Positions 38,910 through 39,724 of a DNA stretch of 39,724 nucleotides are shown piece by piece (position 1 is the first letter of the stretch; every line of letters begins with the position of its first letter). The stretch comes from UBA1822 sp963615055 (GTDB lineage Bacteria; Bacillota; Negativicutes; Veillonellales; Dialisteraceae), in the NCBI GenBank assembly GCA_963615055.1, contig CAVEFO010000010.1, forward strand, positions 1 to 39,724, read 5' to 3'. The notes beneath the pieces were generated by a model that was given only the letters and a program-made list of their open reading frames with translations, did no database searches and was not told the DNA's origin. Position numbers and translations under genes: made by a program.

Positions 38910-39446
38910 TTATTTATCGGCTTCGATGAGACCGTACTGCCCGTCATCCCGCTTGTAGACGACGGCGTGCGTCCCGGAATCCGCATTGAAAAACATATAG
39001 AAACTGTGCCCCAAAAGATTCATCTGCAGCACCGCTTCCTCCGGCGACATCGTCCCCAGCGAAAACCGCTTCGTGCGCACAATGGAAAGCTCCGGCTCCG
39101 CTTCCTGCAAAGTTTCCGGCTCCTCGACAAAAGCCGGCGCCAAAATCTTCTGCTCCTTGAAACGCTTCGCCAGCCGCGTCTTGTACTTATGAATCTGCCG
39201 CTCCACCTTATCGAAAACCAAATCGATAGACTTGTACATATCATCCGACTTTTCGACGCCGCGCAAAATCACGCCGTTCACAAAAACCGTCACCTCGCAA
39301 GTCTTCGTCATATTGGAAATCCGAAGCAGGACATTCATTTTGATAGGCTTATCGAAATACCGCTGAATTTTGCCCGTATGTTTCTCCACATAATTGTTGA
39401 GAGCTTCCGTCATTTCAATGTTTTTTCCTCTGATTGTGAGTTCCAT
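38910..39446 (-). CDS. hpf: Ribosome hibernation promoting factor, long form
   Basis: Binds the ribosomal decoding and P-site region and dimerises 70S ribosomes into inactive 100S particles in stationary phase. The 178-residue product has an N-terminal S30AE/RaiA domain (1-100: ELTIRGKNIEMTEALNNYVEKHTGKIQRYF, VTVFVNGVILRGVEKSDDMYKSID, VERQIHKYKTRL). A charged linker (105-122) leads to the C-terminal dimerisation domain (about 124-176: VRTKRFSLGTMSPEEAVLQMNLLGHSFYMFFNADSG). This is the long form found in Firmicutes and many non-enteric bacteria. ATG 39446 has GGGAGG upstream. It stands alone between a terminator and its promoter and precedes secA, an order also seen in Bacillus. Confidence 0.96.
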   Translation of the reverse strand: MELTIRGKNIEMTEALNNYVEKHTGKIQRYFDKPIKMNVLLRISNMTKTCEVTVFVNGVILRGVEKSDDMYKSIDLVFDKVERQIHKYKTRLAKRFKEQKILAPAFVEEPETLQEAEPELSIVRTKRFSLGTMSPEEAVLQMNLLGHSFYMFFNADSGTHAVVYKRDDGQYGLIEADK

Positions 39447-39525
39447 TTCATTTTCCTCCCTTCATGACAGGATCTCAATTTCCCAAAGAAGACATGTCAC
39501 AAATCGATCCACGTCTTCTGCATCT

Positions 39526-39531
39526 ATTATA
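39526..39531 (-). promoter_or_regulatory. Possible -10 box of hpf
   Basis: TATAAT on the minus strand about 80 bases before the hpf start. The -35 at 17 bases (TTTCTT, 39549-39554) is poor. The leader between holds no clear hairpin. Confidence 0.45.
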
Positions 39532-39600
39532 TAGTATGCAAGGAAATAAAGAAAGACATATTGTTATGGAAAATTTCTATTGCAGATTACAATGAAAATG

Positions 39601-39724
39601 AAAGATAGTTAGAAGTTAGCAGTGAGCAGTGAGCAGTGCCGGTGTCACATAGAAATCAAAACGTCAGACGTCAAAAGTTAGCAATTAGCAGTGAGCAGTT
39701 AGCAGTGCAGGTGTCGCTTCGCGA
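39601..39724. repeat. Heptamer array TTAGCAG/TGAGCAG and GGTGTC phrase at the window end
   Basis: Units TTAGCAG, TGAGCAG, TGAGCAG (about 39616-39637) and TTAGCAA, TTAGCAG, TGAGCAG, TTAGCAG (39678-39706) flank the phrases CAGTGCCGGTGTCAC, ACGTCAGACGTCAAAA and CAGTGCAGGTGTCGCTTCGC. The second and third recur at 29716-29750 and at 130-143. Together with 39447-39600 this is non-coding DNA upstream of hpf. Confidence 0.75.

Overview
The window looks like chromosomal DNA of a Gram-negative-walled Firmicute, most likely class Negativicutes (a Dialister/Megasphaera/Veillonella-like genome; the genus is a guess). Typical Firmicute content (mraZ-headed dcw cluster, UPF0735 ACT protein next to hom-thrB, long-form HPF, split transketolase) occurs together with genes of lipopolysaccharide inner-core heptose synthesis (gmhA, gmhB, a GT9 heptosyltransferase). 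MurE carries the DNPR motif of meso-diaminopimelate ligases. I see no insertion sequence, prophage, CRISPR array or integrase. Most coding sequence is conserved housekeeping; the accessory signal lies in the intergenic DNA.

Layout. 1-200: hairpin-rich repeat DNA and a terminator. 200-2190 (minus): htpX, ndk and a PduO-type cobalamin adenosyltransferase, preceded by tRNA-Pro(GGG) with a consensus promoter. 2190-2770: non-coding DNA with short tandem duplications. 2772-6237 (minus): TrmH/SpoU methyltransferase, ACT-domain protein, hom, thrB, tightly packed. 6503-10054 (plus): putP, a block of 71-bp tandem repeats, a secreted amidase and a GerMN lipoprotein. 10277-13492: uracil permease (minus), then a LysR regulator (minus) divergent from a DUF308 membrane protein (plus). 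13558-16154 (minus): nrdR, gmhA, gmhB, heptosyltransferase. 16278-28898 (minus): the dcw cluster mraZ-rsmH-ftsL-murE-murF-mraY-murD-murG-murC-ddl-ftsQ-ftsZ. 29222-29589 (minus): RNase P RNA. 30006-39446 (minus): hpf, then secA, prfB (with its +1 frameshift), a DUF5693 membrane protein, csaB and the two transketolase subunits.

How the genes work together. The dcw cluster supplies the cytoplasmic peptidoglycan precursor pathway from UDP-MurNAc to lipid II plus FtsL, FtsQ and FtsZ. It lacks ftsI, ftsW, ftsA and murB at their usual places, which is the main organisational oddity. The heptose genes, the csaB/DUF5693 pair and the secreted amidase concern envelope assembly outside the cytoplasm. A five-gene run of translation/export genes (hpf, secA, prfB) leads into that envelope region.

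No clearly new multi-gene system is visible. The best leads are a dispersed non-coding repeat family (tandem 71-bp units at 8195-8420 with relatives at about 10185, 11730 and 29855, often fused to terminators), a second repeat family found at both window ends, operator-like repeats in the LysR/DUF308 intergenic region, and the stripped-down divisome gene set with a near-linkerless FtsZ.
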